Part shown: positions 21,015 through 33,610 of the stretch, piece after piece
Numbering within the stretch: the stretch's first letter is position 1
How the letters are laid out: every line of letters starts with the position of its first letter
Origin: Zygnema circumcarinatum
Taxonomy: Eukaryota > Streptophyta > Zygnematophyceae > Zygnematales > Zygnemataceae
NCBI GenBank assembly: GCA_037447605.1
Contig: CM074818.1
Span: 165,894 to 229,893 of the forward strand
Direction: 5' to 3'
DNA: 64,000 bases
Notes under the pieces: generated by a model
Seen by the model: only the letters and a program-made list of their open reading frames with translations
Databases searched by the model: none
What the model was told of the DNA's origin: nothing
Translations under genes and position numbers: made by a program

Positions 21015-24000
21015 ATGGCTGCCATGGCTTCCGTTCACCTTGCCTTCACCCTGCTCGCTTGCACCCCTGTTCGCGCCTTCACCTCGTCACTGCCGCCGGC
21101 TCCAACTGGTCGGTCTTTCAATATGGCGCTGCATAGTTCTGGCGTCTCCAAGTACTCTGTCTGTCACGAAAATGAATTTCGTATTGTTTTTTATTTTTGA
21201 GGAGCGATAGAGAAGCTATTTCTGGGTTTTCAGTGAAGTAAGATGCGATTTAGAGCTTCATCTGGTAACTTAGTCTAATTCAATGAAGGTCAATGAAGCT
21301 TGAGTGAAGTTTCAAAATATCTTCTTTATGTCCCGGTTCCAATGTAAATTTGATGTTTGCAGCAAACTGACGACTTATTGAAGTTTAAACTGCTATTCAT
21401 CTGCGTCGACAGAATCTCTGAGCAAGCAGGAAAAGTACATGTTTTGTTGCAAAGGACGCTTATTGTTCTGCGCCCATTCAGATAAAACTTCTTGTTGCTG
21501 TCACTTGCAATGAGTCTAAAACCGACGTGAGTTTTTGCTTCATGGTTGATTTTGTAAGGTTTTGGAGTTTTTTGATGAAGCCGAGGAAAACAAATTGACG
21601 TTTTCTCAGCTCACATCTGCATCCTCGTCCAATTTCTACTTCAGAGCATGCTTCAATCCAGAAGACTACAGTAGTTGCTTCCTTTTGAAGAGAGTAAACA
21701 AGTGGTCAGGAAAGGAACGAAGGCTAAGGAAGTCACGTCTATGTGTTTGGTATTCCAGAAAGTCTTATCAGCTTGCAACTGTGTGTCCATGTATCATTAT
21801 ACTTACGTACATGTCGTATTACGATAAAAAAAACTATAACGTTTAGTGATTCTGATACTGTTGCGGTTTGCCTTTTTGCCAAGCAGGTGAAGTTTATGAC
21901 CTTATACCTGACCCCAACTTGAAAATTCCTCATTGGAAACAACCATGGACGGGTCCCGATATTCCTCTGACTTTTGAGCATCAAACAAGCACCAATCTAC
22001 CAGAACAGGTATCGCATGCTGTGTTACCTTGCATGTGTCCGCTAATCTGACTAGTATTGTTACATTGCGTTGTGTATCATCATTTTTAGGCTTTATGTAG
22101 AAAGGTTGGTTGGAAGCATCACTTGCGTTTTTTCCTCTTTTACGCACAAATGTACTTCCGGACATGGCTGCAAGAGTCTTTTTCCCTCTCTCCTCTTTCT
22201 CTTTCTCTTTTCGCTTTTCCTTTTCCTTTCCTTCTCATTGCATATGTTTGTCCTCGTTACATTCGCTCCCCCCCTTGCTGAAGAAGGCTACTATTAACTA
22301 CGACCATTAGAGACCTCTATCCTCTGACGAGTGGCAAGTGCAATAGTTGAAATGCTGGATCTTGGTTCCCTGCTGGCTTCCATAGACAGTAGATATGCAT
22401 GTTTACATCGTCCTTGTATCCATGCATCTTTGTATGCCGCATTTTTGTAAAGGTGTCTGCCTGAGTACGTATGTCTGTTGGCGGCTGAGCTGAGCTTCTC
22501 CGTATGTATACAACCTGTTTGCCAGGTGGCGCTGTTTCCAGCAGTCCGTGATGGATCGCTGCTCTTTGTGCAATGGCTCACACCTCGACTAACTAGCAAT
22601 GCAGAGGGAGAAGTTGCTTATGGACTGTCCCCAAATGAGCTCAAAAGTATTTCTCGGTATGTTGCATTTGTTCTGTTTCCAAATGATTTGAAGAAATGTT
22701 TGCAGTCTCTTGATGCAAATATGACCTAATCAGGACATGTATTATCAACTAGCAGCTGCATGTCCGTTCATGCATATCGGTTTCGGGAAAAAAAACAACG
22801 TGCCTGCTCACCCTCTGATCAATAGAGAATGACTGGGGGTTCAGATGCTCTCCAAAGAACTACAGCTACGCACTTGGAACACGAGCAGAATACATTTCTG
22901 GGCCCATTTTCCAATGCGTTATTGGACCCTTAGTGCCATCAAATCGATACTTTTACAGCATTTCGGGCAGCGACAAAATTTTCAACTTCACCTCAATGCC
23001 AACGCCTGGCTCCAAAAAACTGAAGTTTGGCCTCATGGGTGTGTTCCCATCCTCTTACTTTATATCTGCTGAGTTTTATTCGCGAAACTGGATACGAATT
23101 AGCTCCGCATTTCTTTCTCCGTCCCATCTCGACGGGGGTGGTTTTTTTCTGTTTTGGGCAGCCGATGTGGGACAGACTGTTAACTCCAGCAGCACATTCA
23201 ACCATCTTGCGGCAGCAGACACTGATTTCATCCTTTTTGTTGGCGACCTTTCTTATGGTAAAGCTTTCCAATGCTCTGCATGTAACAGTTTTGAGAGAAA
23301 CTATCGTGCCGAACAGTCTAGGTTGAAGATGATAACAGAAAAAAGAAGGACAGAGAATGTTAGTTGTCTGAGTCATCTGATGAAAGAGGGCCAGCAGGAG
23401 CGGGTAGGAGGGGGAGCAGAGATAGTAGATTAGCGGAGGTTAACTTGCAGCGTCTTATCGAGTGTACGTTTCTCAAATATGGTTGGATGGAGGATCCGTA
23501 TTGAGAGCACTTGAGTAATGGACCGTCAACCTTTTGCCTTCCTAAATGATTTGCAGCTGACAACTATAAGGATGCCAACTGCAATCCGTTCCGAGGGCAG
23601 GGAACCGACCACGGATTTAAAACTTGTGGGGTTGGAGGAGCCCGTTGGGACTCGTGGGCCCGACTTGCTCAGAAGGTTTTCTCTCACACGGTTAGCTTCC
23701 CCTCCTTTTTCTTTCCCATCCCTTGCCCTCTCATCTGCGTTTCCCTTGCCCCTTTCCCTTCTGTCTGACTCCTCTTCCCGTCCCTTGCCCTAGTCCTTCG
23801 ATAGTCATCTTTTCTGTTGTCTTCGCTCACTTTCCTCCTCCATCCCTCTCCCATCCTCCCCTCTCATGTTGGGACTCGATCTTTCCTCTCATTTTCCCCT
23901 TCCATCTAGCCTTCCACCGATCCTTCTAGGTTCAATCTGATTGTTGATTTTTTAATGTCACTTCTCTTCGCTCTATCGTTCTGCTCTCCATCTCTCTTTT

Positions 24001-26551
24001 TTGTCGAGTCATTTCACTTTTTTGTTCATCAGTTGCCAAATTCTTTCTCAACAATTTACTTAATCTTCAAATTAATCTTTTTGAATCCAACATTTGGTAC
24101 TGCTTACACCTCTCCATGTATGCTTGGCAGCCAGCTGCATATTGCCCCGGAAATCATGAAAATGAGTTTAACATGAGGTGGGGAGAAAAGGTGCCATTCA
24201 AAGCTTTCATGGCGAGAACTCCCTCACTCGTTGATGACGATGGCCCGTACATGAGAATATCTGAGGTAACTGCACTAGTGTACATCAATTGTAGCAGAGA
24301 TAGGGAGGGAGCGAAGAGAAAGGCACCGATTGGAAGGGAAAAAGCTGGGGAGCTTGACGGATGGAAGAGAGAGGATGGGCGAGAGAGCTGGGAAAAATAT
24401 ACGGGCAAAAGAGTTGGAAGAATAAGGACACGACACAGAAGAGAGTGGTAACTATTCTTGAGAAGCGCAAAGTCTGCTGAAAGCTCAGAAACCCTAAAGT
24501 TCCTACAGCATCTAATGCGCTCATTGATTGTCTGAGATGCAGAATGCAGATATAAGAACACTCTCAGAGAGGACTTGGTTTGCAAATTCTCCTCTTTTTT
24601 ATTCGCTTGACATCGGCCCCGCACACGTGATTGCACTTTCCAGCTATTCTGCCTTCACGCGATATACACACCAGGTGATTTATTGTTTCTTTTGAGGTTT
24701 AGAAAGAGAAATGTACTAGCAGAAGTCTTTCCAAAATCGAGTTCCTTTCTTCTGCTCTCATCCCTATGCCTGAAGTCTGTATTTCAGTGTACTTTATTCT
24801 GATTGATTCTTTTTTCTACGTACTTTAGCAGTCATTATTTGTGGTGAGACATGCTCATTTCCCCATCACTCTCCATCTCGCTCTCTATGTTTACCAATGC
24901 AGGATTATTTCCTTCGCGAAGATTTGTGCAGAATTGACCGAGCGGTGACCCCTTGGCTCATTGTATTTGTGCATGCTCCGTGGTACAACAGTGATGTGAG
25001 CCATTACTTGGAGGTAAGAAAAATGCACTGTTCACTATGTCTGTGAAACACTTTTTTTTCACATTCATCTTGTTTGCTCACCTTCCGTAATGTTTGAACT
25101 GTAAGGATACTGTCATGTTTTCAGAAATGTCATTGCAGGATTCATGCGATAGCACCTATGTGAAGTTGATGTGCGCAATTTAATCCAACATGATGCATAT
25201 GAATCGGTTCGGGGAAATGCAGGGGGAGCCGATGCGTATTATGTATGAACCGTATATATACAATGCCACCGCCGACATCGTGGTGGCCGGCCATGTGCAT
25301 GCCTATGAGCGGAGCCATCCCGTGTATGACATGCGACTGGATGAGTGCGGACCCATCTATGTGACAGTTGGAGATGGAGGCAACGACGAGGGCATTGCTG
25401 GACCGTAAGATCTTCCTAAACATTTGCACCGTTACAGCTTGAAAGCCTTATCGGTCGCAAGAAAAACCGGATAAGCAATAACTTTAGGAACTGGACTGTG
25501 AGAGAGAAAGGTTGGGGGGGGGGGGGGGGGGGNNNNNNNNNNGGGGGGGGGGGGGGGAGAGGTAGGGGAAGGAAGAGGAAGGGCGGGGAAGGGGGAGGGA
25601 GGGAAAGGAGGAAAGAAGTGACGGGATGGTGGGGTTTGGGACAGCGGGAAGGGAAGGAGGGAGGGAGGGATGACGACGGAGGGGGAAGGGGGAGGGGAGG
25701 AAGGGAGGGAGGGAGAGGGGTGGGAAAAGGCGGACGGAGGGCGAGACAGAGCGTGCGCGGTGAGGGGAGGGGTTCATTTCTGAAATTCATATCTGCTGGT
25801 TCTTGGCTGCTGCAGGTTCCTGAACCCACAACCCATCTACAGCGCTTATCGGGAATATTCGTTCGGATATGCGGAATTCAGTATCGAAAATGAAACCCGA
25901 GCGACATATACGTGGTGGGTGGAAGGGCCTCCTTCAGCCTCTGGAAGCCCTATAGCTGATGTGACAACGAGAGAGAGCGCGAGAGAGAGACAGAGGAGGA
26001 AGAGTCAGATAAAAGAGGGAGAGAGATGAAAGGGTGGGGGAGGATGGTGGGCGGAGAGGGCGACTGAGAAGGAGACGGGGAGGGAGAGAGCGGGAGGTAG
26101 GGGAGAGGGGGGGGAAGGCTGGGGGAAGGGGGGGGTGGGGGGAGCGCGGAGTGGGGGGTGAAGAAGGGGAGAAGAGGGGGTTGGACCAGGAAGGGGAGGG
26201 CAAGTTACGGGTTATTGCGATTAATTAAATCGAATATGAGAGTGTGAATGGCGCACTCCTGGACTCAAAAGTTTGGCCTCCAAGCACCTTCGTGAAGGCA
26301 GAGGTTAAGCTAAACATTGGAATTTGGCTTCAAGCCAGAGTAGAAGAATGACGGATCACAATCCGTGATTGTTTCATATCAACTTGATTATTGATTAACT
26401 TGATTATTGCATACACTTTACTGTTGCACGCAGGTATCGCAATCAGGATGCTACAAAAGTCGTGGGAGACCTTTTTGAGATGGAGAACAAGCATCACAAA
26501 TGTGGACCCAAGAAGCCCTCCTTCTGTCCTCCTGGGGCTACTTCTGCATAA
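21015..26551 (+). CDS. Purple acid phosphatase PAP-D, divergent, 12 exons
   Basis: Complete PAP of 515 residues. Exons: 21015-21108, 21887-22008, 22526-22656, 22845-23038, 23162-23257, 23557-23690, 24131-24265, 24543-24674, 24903-25013, 25223-25404, 25816-25914, 26434-26551. Signal peptide about residues 1-22. All metal ligands are kept: D182, D209, Y212 (GDLSY), N265, H370, H407, H409. The exon scheme is that of PAP-B and PAP-C, but the sequence is clearly more diverged, and exons 3, 6 and 7 are longer by 3 to 9 bases. The C-terminus runs eight residues past the SFC end of the paralogs (PPGATSA-type tail). Introns 10 and 11 hold long G/A tracts, and intron 10 contains the N gap. This suggests an older duplicate with a possibly different substrate. 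Family certain; splice sites of exon 8 less certain. Confidence 0.92.
25533..25542. other. Assembly gap (10 N) in poly-G
   Basis: Ten N bases inside a run of G in PAP-D intron 10. True length is unknown; no exon is affected. Confidence 0.98.
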
Positions 26552-28060
26552 AGAAGCCATCATTTTTGCTCAGGAGCCCATTTTGGTCCCACTTTTTTGA
26601 CGAGGTAAGAGCAGGGCTCTACCCTTCTCATAGTACACATCTTGCAGAAGGTGTTTGAACAGCCCATTTACGTAAACATCTTTTCTTTCCTTTTTGGCCG
26701 GGGAGGGGTGGGGAAAGTGGAGAATTACCAAAACCGTTCTTTCGATAAGTGTTAGTATTATTCCCATGAGCACACGATATTTCGTTTTTGCCAGTTTCGG
26801 AACGGATGGCACGTTGTGTTGTTACCATATTTTGCAATAAAATTTTCACCGGTTTTTTCACAGTACGTGCAGTGTTTCATTTTTTTGGAGTGTTCAGAAA
26901 CCAACCATAATAATTGTATGCTAGGATTAAAAAGTAAAAGGTTTTTAGGGTTGTTTCAAGTTTATGGTGCTTCAAGATTCTGTAGATTTTCCAATAATTT
27001 ATTCAAATAGTCAAGGCTTTTAATGTCACCCTCTTCCCGTAAAGGCAACAGACCACACACAGTCGAATGAATTTATATGACATCCATCAGCTCCAACCTC
27101 AAGCCGGTCAATATGGAAATGTGCAATAACATCATACAAATCTTCCAAGGAAAAAAAAGGGAAAAAAAAGGGGAAAAAAAGAAAAAATATATTTGACTGT
27201 AAACTTGATCAAACACCACTCTCTCACTCTACAATTCCCATTCATACAATCTTAGCTTCACTTGCCTCAGTCATCAGCTCCACCTCAATTTATTCCCGGT
27301 TCCATCTCTCAGCAATGCCCCCCAACTTAAAATTCAAAGACTTCCATCCCCCATAGTACAGAAGGGTAAGTCAAGCCCTCTCTCACCCTCCTCCCTCTCC
27401 CTGCTGTAAATTACCTACTTCTCAAGTAATAAAATCTTCAAAGTTCCCAAAGTCCTTTAGCCAAATCCCTTCAATGGAAGAGCGTATGAAGCAGACAAAT
27501 GATGGCCTGACAAAAATGTGAACCCTAAATTTCTACGACCTGAACATTTCCTCCAGGGATGGAAGCTGCTCATAAAGCTTCGATCCCCCAAGAGGGCTCC
27601 GCCACACTGCTGCCTTTTATTGAAACGATTGATACGGATTTGCCCTCCGTCAATCAATGACCCCCCCTTCTCTCTCTCTCCCTCTACTCTCCTCCCCCTC
27701 CTCCCCCCTCCCGGGGCCACCATTACCTCTCTGCCCTTTCTCGTACCCGCCCCCAGCCTAATCCGCAAATCCGTCATACATCCGCCCAATTAAGGGTTCC
27801 ACCACAGAGAAATGTCCCCCAGTCACATGAAAGTGAACTTCAGATGCTCATTCTTCCACAAGGGTGTCGATCAAGTAACGTTTCATCCCTTTGAACATAT
27901 TGAGCTGTGATGAGATAAGACACTTCACCGTACAAGTACAAAGCCTATGCTGGAACCGTGATGTTGAATCCGAACAAGTCACAATTCGAGTCGAGCATAG
28001 TCACTATCCTCTGTTGTTTGTATGTGAATGTGGTGAGGGAGGTTTTTTTTGGGTTTGAAC
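26552..28060. other. Spacer between PAP-D and the ABCF gene (convergent 3' ends)
   Basis: Contains both 3' flanks, an A/G-rich run at 27150-27190 and CT-rich tracts near 27660-27710. Open frames at 27457-27793 look like low-complexity shadows. No gene is seen. Confidence 0.55.
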
Positions 28061-31000
28061 TCAAGCCTGAGCCGCCACCTTCTTTGCTAGAAGGGCCTTG
28101 TATGCTCGAATGTCTCCCTTCCACACCGTCACCTTGCCTTTCTCACAGATCCAAATCTCCTTTGCCACTTGATCAATGAGACGGAAGTCATGACTAACAA
28201 GCACGAGCCCTCCATTATATCCTGAAGAGCAAAGAAAGAATGAAAGGTTAACGAAAACGGTCGAGCTTTGATTAGCTCTTAAAAACAATTGCCTCTCGTT
28301 GTCCTTCAGTTCTTCCAACATGTTTACGAACAAACCATTTCGATTTGTGAAAGCCATATGTTCATTCAATATGCGGGCACTCGCTGCATGAGCATGAGAC
28401 AGACAGTGTGAGGCAGAGGGAGGGAGGAGCGAAGAGCACCTGAGATGGCATTAGCTAACGAATCGATAGCCTCTATGTCCAAATGGTTAGTGGGCTCATC
28501 CAACAAGAGCATGTTGGGTCGCCCCATGCAGATAATTGCATACACAATTCTGCAGCGCTGCCCCTCACTCAACATCCCAATCTTCGTAGTTTGCATCTTC
28601 CCAGTCAGCCCATACCGGCCAATATACGAACGCCACTCTTCCTCATCACGTTGGAAGCCACTGCCAGATGGGAACATGTGCCTGAAAAATTCCAGCACCT
28701 GTCGAAAAAAACCAATACAGTAACTCAATTGGGTTAGAAAAGCGCAGTCGGAATCTTGATTATTCAAAATCCATCATACAACGTATGGGTAGCCGATCCA
28801 TTATGGAACAAATTCACGAATACAACCTTCAGCACAAAGCAGGCTACTCATCGGAGCACACCCTCCACTTGAATAGCCTGAGCTTTACATGTTCTCCAGA
28901 GATCGTCTTCCCTCACCCTTCTGTCCTGTTAATGCTGCCTCCCTCCCTGACCTTCTCCCTTCCCTGTCTCTTTCCGTTCGTCCTTCCCTCTCCATCTACC
29001 TTTCTCTCCTGTTTCACTCTCCCTATCTTATCTTCCTCTCACTAAGGCTAGGGTTAGCCAACGAGCCAATGGACACGAACACAGCCACAGGCACAATCAG
29101 ACAGAAAAATATAGTGCTGCATTCCGGTATGCAAGTTTGCAATAAATTATTGGTCCACCACAAACAACTGTGTAATACCAAACAAATTCAGCATTTAATT
29201 CGTAAAATATATACTGCCCAAAAGCAGAAATCAAGTTTCTACGCTAAAAGGATATGGGTTCCCAGTTCTGCCATGAACTGAAAGGAATCAACTTGCCACT
29301 AAGCATCGAAGTTCTGGTCACTAGTACACACATCAAGGTCATCGCCATCAAGGTCTCCATAACACCCCGATCTCAATAACACGGCCTATAGAGCATGTCC
29401 ATATCTTGGAATGAAACCGGAAAAAATAAGTAGAAGTGTACTCACTGGCATGTTGAGGTCCAGCTGATCAACTGAGTGTTGGTGGTAGCGCCCAATACTC
29501 AAATGGCTGTGCCGCTTGACTGTGCCGCTTGTGGCAGTCAGATCACCCGCCATCAGCTTCAACAAAGTAGACTTTCCAGCTCCATTAGGGCCCACGAGAG
29601 CAATTCGGGAATCACAGTCAATCCCCAAGTTGAGATCCTTGTAGATCATATCCTCCTCCTTGCCTGTTGAGTTCCCAAATGTACAACACATCATACACCT
29701 TAAAAGGTGAGAATAGTGACTTTGAGAAACTCTCGAATCAACACCACACACTCACTAATCATGCACAGTACATGAGCAAAGGACAATTACAACTCTGTAC
29801 TAGTGCCAAACATGTATTGTGTATCAGACCTGAATAGGAGAAGCTGACATTCTCAAAAGGTAGAACGGGTGGGGCCAACTTGTCACAGTCCGGAAAGGAG
29901 AATGCAAATGTTCGCTCCTTTATCACAGGGGGTGTAAGACCGTCCGCTTCCATCTTATCCAGAATTTTCTGCTTCGACTTTGCCTGCACGCCCATATCAA
30001 AAAGACTTGTTCAGCACCAACAACGGCTGGCTGCTTACTTGCAAAATCACTAACACGTCGTGCCCAAGTACCAGAGCAAGCTCCATTTTAAGAAAAAGAC
30101 TTCAGAGAGATTAATCTGGCTATCCGTACAGTGCCTTAAGCACTCCGCAAGTTCGAGACCTTGCATGGGTTGACAGGCTAAACCCGCAAAAGCACAGAGC
30201 ATGGCTGCAATCAACAGAAGAAGATCAATTTATAAGCGCTTTTGATGCACATAATAATCATCTCACCTGCTTCACAAGATTCGCATAGGTACCGCACGAG
30301 GCAATGAACTCCTTAATGTGCTTGATATCATCTTGCTCCTTCAAATACTTCTTGTGCTGGACAGTTTCTTGCTCTTCCACAGTCTTAATGAAAGTGTCGT
30401 AGTTTCCAGAAAAGTACGTCAGCTTTCGCTTTGTTAGCCAGATAATGTGAGTACAGACTCCATTCAAAAAATCCTGCAGGTAAAAAACAGACTCGAGTAA
30501 GCCCAGCTAAAATAGCATCCTAATTCATTTCTAACGAACATCCTTTCACCACTTCACAAGAAGACTCTATGGAAAACATTGCCATGGGACAGCCAATATC
30601 TAAACTAAAACTAGCTATAGGGTTGCTCCGCTCCGCTAGTCCGCTGGGTTCTGGCCAACCAGACGTCCGTCTGACTCACGGAAAGGAATCAATGGTGCCA
30701 CAAAGGCACTCATTCCTACAACAACCTGCATACAATTGAATTCAATCTAGTTGGCGCCAGCGAGACGCGGCGCACTGGCAACTCCACGTACGTCAAACCA
30801 CGTTGTGTTTGGTCGTGGGATATAAGACCTCCACTTCGTCGAATGAAGGTCAGAGAACAAGGTTCGGGGGAACGGAGGTCCATTCTAATGCAGCGAAATA
30901 CGTGCACAAGGTATGCTCCACGTGGGTGTAAGCAGGCCAAACAGTTACCTTCATTTTGGCGTCCATCCAGCCAGGCGGCAGTGGACTCCATAGAGAGCAA

Positions 31001-33610
31001 CCCATATTGCGATACGCGGGCTACGGTCAGCCAAACTAGACAGCCATACACCTAATTACGAGTCCCTAGTCACTGTCGAATAGTCACTTATGGAGGCAAG
31101 ACAATCACTTTTGATGAAAAAAAGATTTCTTGGAACATTCTGTGTTGTTAACTCATGGGACAAAATCATGAAAAATATACGACGGCCGAATGAGAGAGAT
31201 CTCCAATAATCGTCTCCCTGAGATTGCAAAATTACCTGTGAATGTGATACAAGAACCAAACACTTCTTGTAATTCTTCAAATATTCTTCGAGCCACACAC
31301 AAGCCTCCAGATCCAAATGATTTGTTGGTTCATCCAAAAGCAGCAAAGTTGGGGCAGCAAATAGAGCCCTTGCTAAAGCCACCCGCATCCGCCACCTGGA
31401 CACCCAAAACCATAAAAATTAGAGAAAGTTTCTACACGTTCCAGGAATATGAAAGTCTTTATGATCTTAACTGTGACAACCAAAGCATAAAATACAGGCT
31501 AGTTCTCTGGAAATGATCCAAAACCTCAGATCCTATCACTGCTACAGTAAGGAAAATTACACTTGACGAGAGGAAAACCCTCAAGTTTAGCTTCCCTGCT
31601 TCAGGATCAAGAGAATCATGACGCTCATACTGGATTGAGCCAATCTTGCCAAGACTGGCTGCAGAGCAGGAGGGTCATCGTAATTACCATTCGGATCAAA
31701 ACAATTTGAAGCGAGACAAATGGAAGTACTAAAAATTCTTTAAGACCATGAAAGACTCGGAAAGCTCAAACGAATAGCCCAATAAAGCTACACAAAACAA
31801 TACGGATAAGTCACAATCTCACCCTCCAGACATGTCTTTGGTAAATCGCGCCATCATCGTCTTTGAGAAACCAAGCCCATGCAACAGAGAAGCTGCTCGA
31901 GATTCGAACGTATTGGGATCAAGCTCCTCCAGACGATCATATATCACTTCAAGTCGGGGATCCTCTGGCCCAAACTCTGTCAAAATATACTCTTCCTGAA
32001 ACAGGCGAGAGACGTCTGTGAGAGGTTAGCATGTTCAGCTCAAGGTCACCTCAACATGAGGTTATCAAGGTTGCGGGAGAACACCAAAAAATATTGTATA
32101 GAACATGTGGACAAGCTCAGCCTCACAATGAAAGCATTCAAGATATTATTGGATCAGTCGGTGTACGAGGCATCGGACCAATCCTCATCAGTTACTAGTT
32201 GAAACAACGACTGTAATTCAAAATACATACGACTGCAATTGGGAGTGAACTCACTTGTGCATTTAATCGAGCCAGCTCTAACTTGATATGATCAATAACA
32301 GCCTCAAGAGCTGTACGATCACTCGGCTCGGCTTCCTCGTGCAGGTGATAGAGATCCATGTGGTCAGGAATGGGAACCTGTTAATTAAAACCAATAATAA
32401 AATCGATGAGCCAGTTAGTTAAAATCAATACGAGGAGCAGCATGACACCGTAATAGCCTTCTAAAGGAGTAGGCTGGTCTCGACATAACGATAGAGTACA
32501 GGTCTGATCTCAACACAATAGTAAAGCTCGAGTAGTTTATAAGAAATCTATTCCATTACAGCAGGAACTAACGAATTATTCCTCACCTCTCTGTTAGCGA
32601 GGCATTGTAAGAAATTTGTTTTTCCGCAACCATTCTGTCCAATCAGACCGTAACGTCGTCCAATTGTAAGCTCGATGTTGCACTCCTGAATGAGTTCAAT
32701 GCCTTGAAGTCCCATACTGAATCCACTGATCTTAATATCCTTTGACGTGGGTCGAGAACTCAGAACACCTGCCAACCAAAAAGAGACAGAAATTAATACT
32801 TCAACGTCCAGGCTGACCAAACATAAACTAAAGAACCCTTCTGAGAAGGAACTTGTTCGGAACCTCAGGAAATTCCGACAGATCTCACGCGAGCAAATAG
32901 ATAGCAGACAAAGTAGAAAATACTTCCAAACGGTTTGGTACGCTCTTGCAGCAAAGAGAGGGGCAAGAGCCATAATCCGGGCACTAACGAACAAACGTTT
33001 TTTTTCAGAGAGGAAGAAACAGGGCTCAGTGCGAGCGAGCTTAGAGTAGAGTTTGCTGAAACTAGCGAAGCAGGAGAGTATGTAGCGAGGAGATCCAACC
33101 TGTAACTGTGCGCTGAGCCGCTGCAGTCTTCGGGTCCGGTTGACCAGAAGAGCTTGCATCACTAGCAAGGCTCAGCTCACTTGCAGACTTTGTGATGGTA
33201 TCAACCTGCACCCATCACCATATTTGATCAGCAGGCGCTACAGAAACAATAAAGGATCTTATGAATATTGAACACATCATCATGCATGCAAGAACAGTGG
33301 GATTCTACAACGGTCATGGATACCGTTTTGCACGTCTAGAAAAACCAGTGGGATAAACAGATCTATCTTAAAATTATGAAGTTGTCACGATTGGATTATC
33401 ACTGCCGTAAAGCTTTCGAGTCTGCAGTAAATCTGTGCACTGCTAGCAACAAGAACATTCTCCTGAAAAAACAAAAAAAAAAAGACGCGGAGGTAGACGT
33501 TACAAGGAAGTTCTTACTTTCCCTTTCGCAGGCGCAGCTTTCCCAGTAACCTTCGCTTTGGCGGCCGCCTTCTTGGCCTCCGCCTTCTTCTTGGAAGCGT
33601 CAGACACCAT
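28061..33610 (-). CDS. ABC-F ATPase, ABCF1/ARB1 type, 11 exons
   Basis: Soluble twin-ATPase of the ABC-F family; relatives (yeast Arb1, human ABCF2, plant ABCF1) act on ribosomes in subunit biogenesis and translation. Exons from the start: 33518-33610, 33100-33205, 32587-32768, 32255-32377, 31823-31995, 31236-31395, 30267-30473, 29830-29983, 29446-29663, 28440-28698, 28061-28221; 611 residues, normal length. The Lys/Ala-rich N-terminus ([20 protein letters not shown]) is typical. NBD1: Walker A GQNGCGKT (110-117), signature SGGWR (about 224-228), Walker [13 protein letters not shown] (about 243-254). The linker contains the [12 protein letters not shown] element. NBD2: Walker [10 protein letters not shown] (423-431), signature LSEGQ (515-519), Walker [15 protein letters not shown]1 Walker A has Thr-Asn where relatives have Ser-Thr. 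No membrane segments. Divergent from the coiled-coil gene. Confidence 0.95.
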
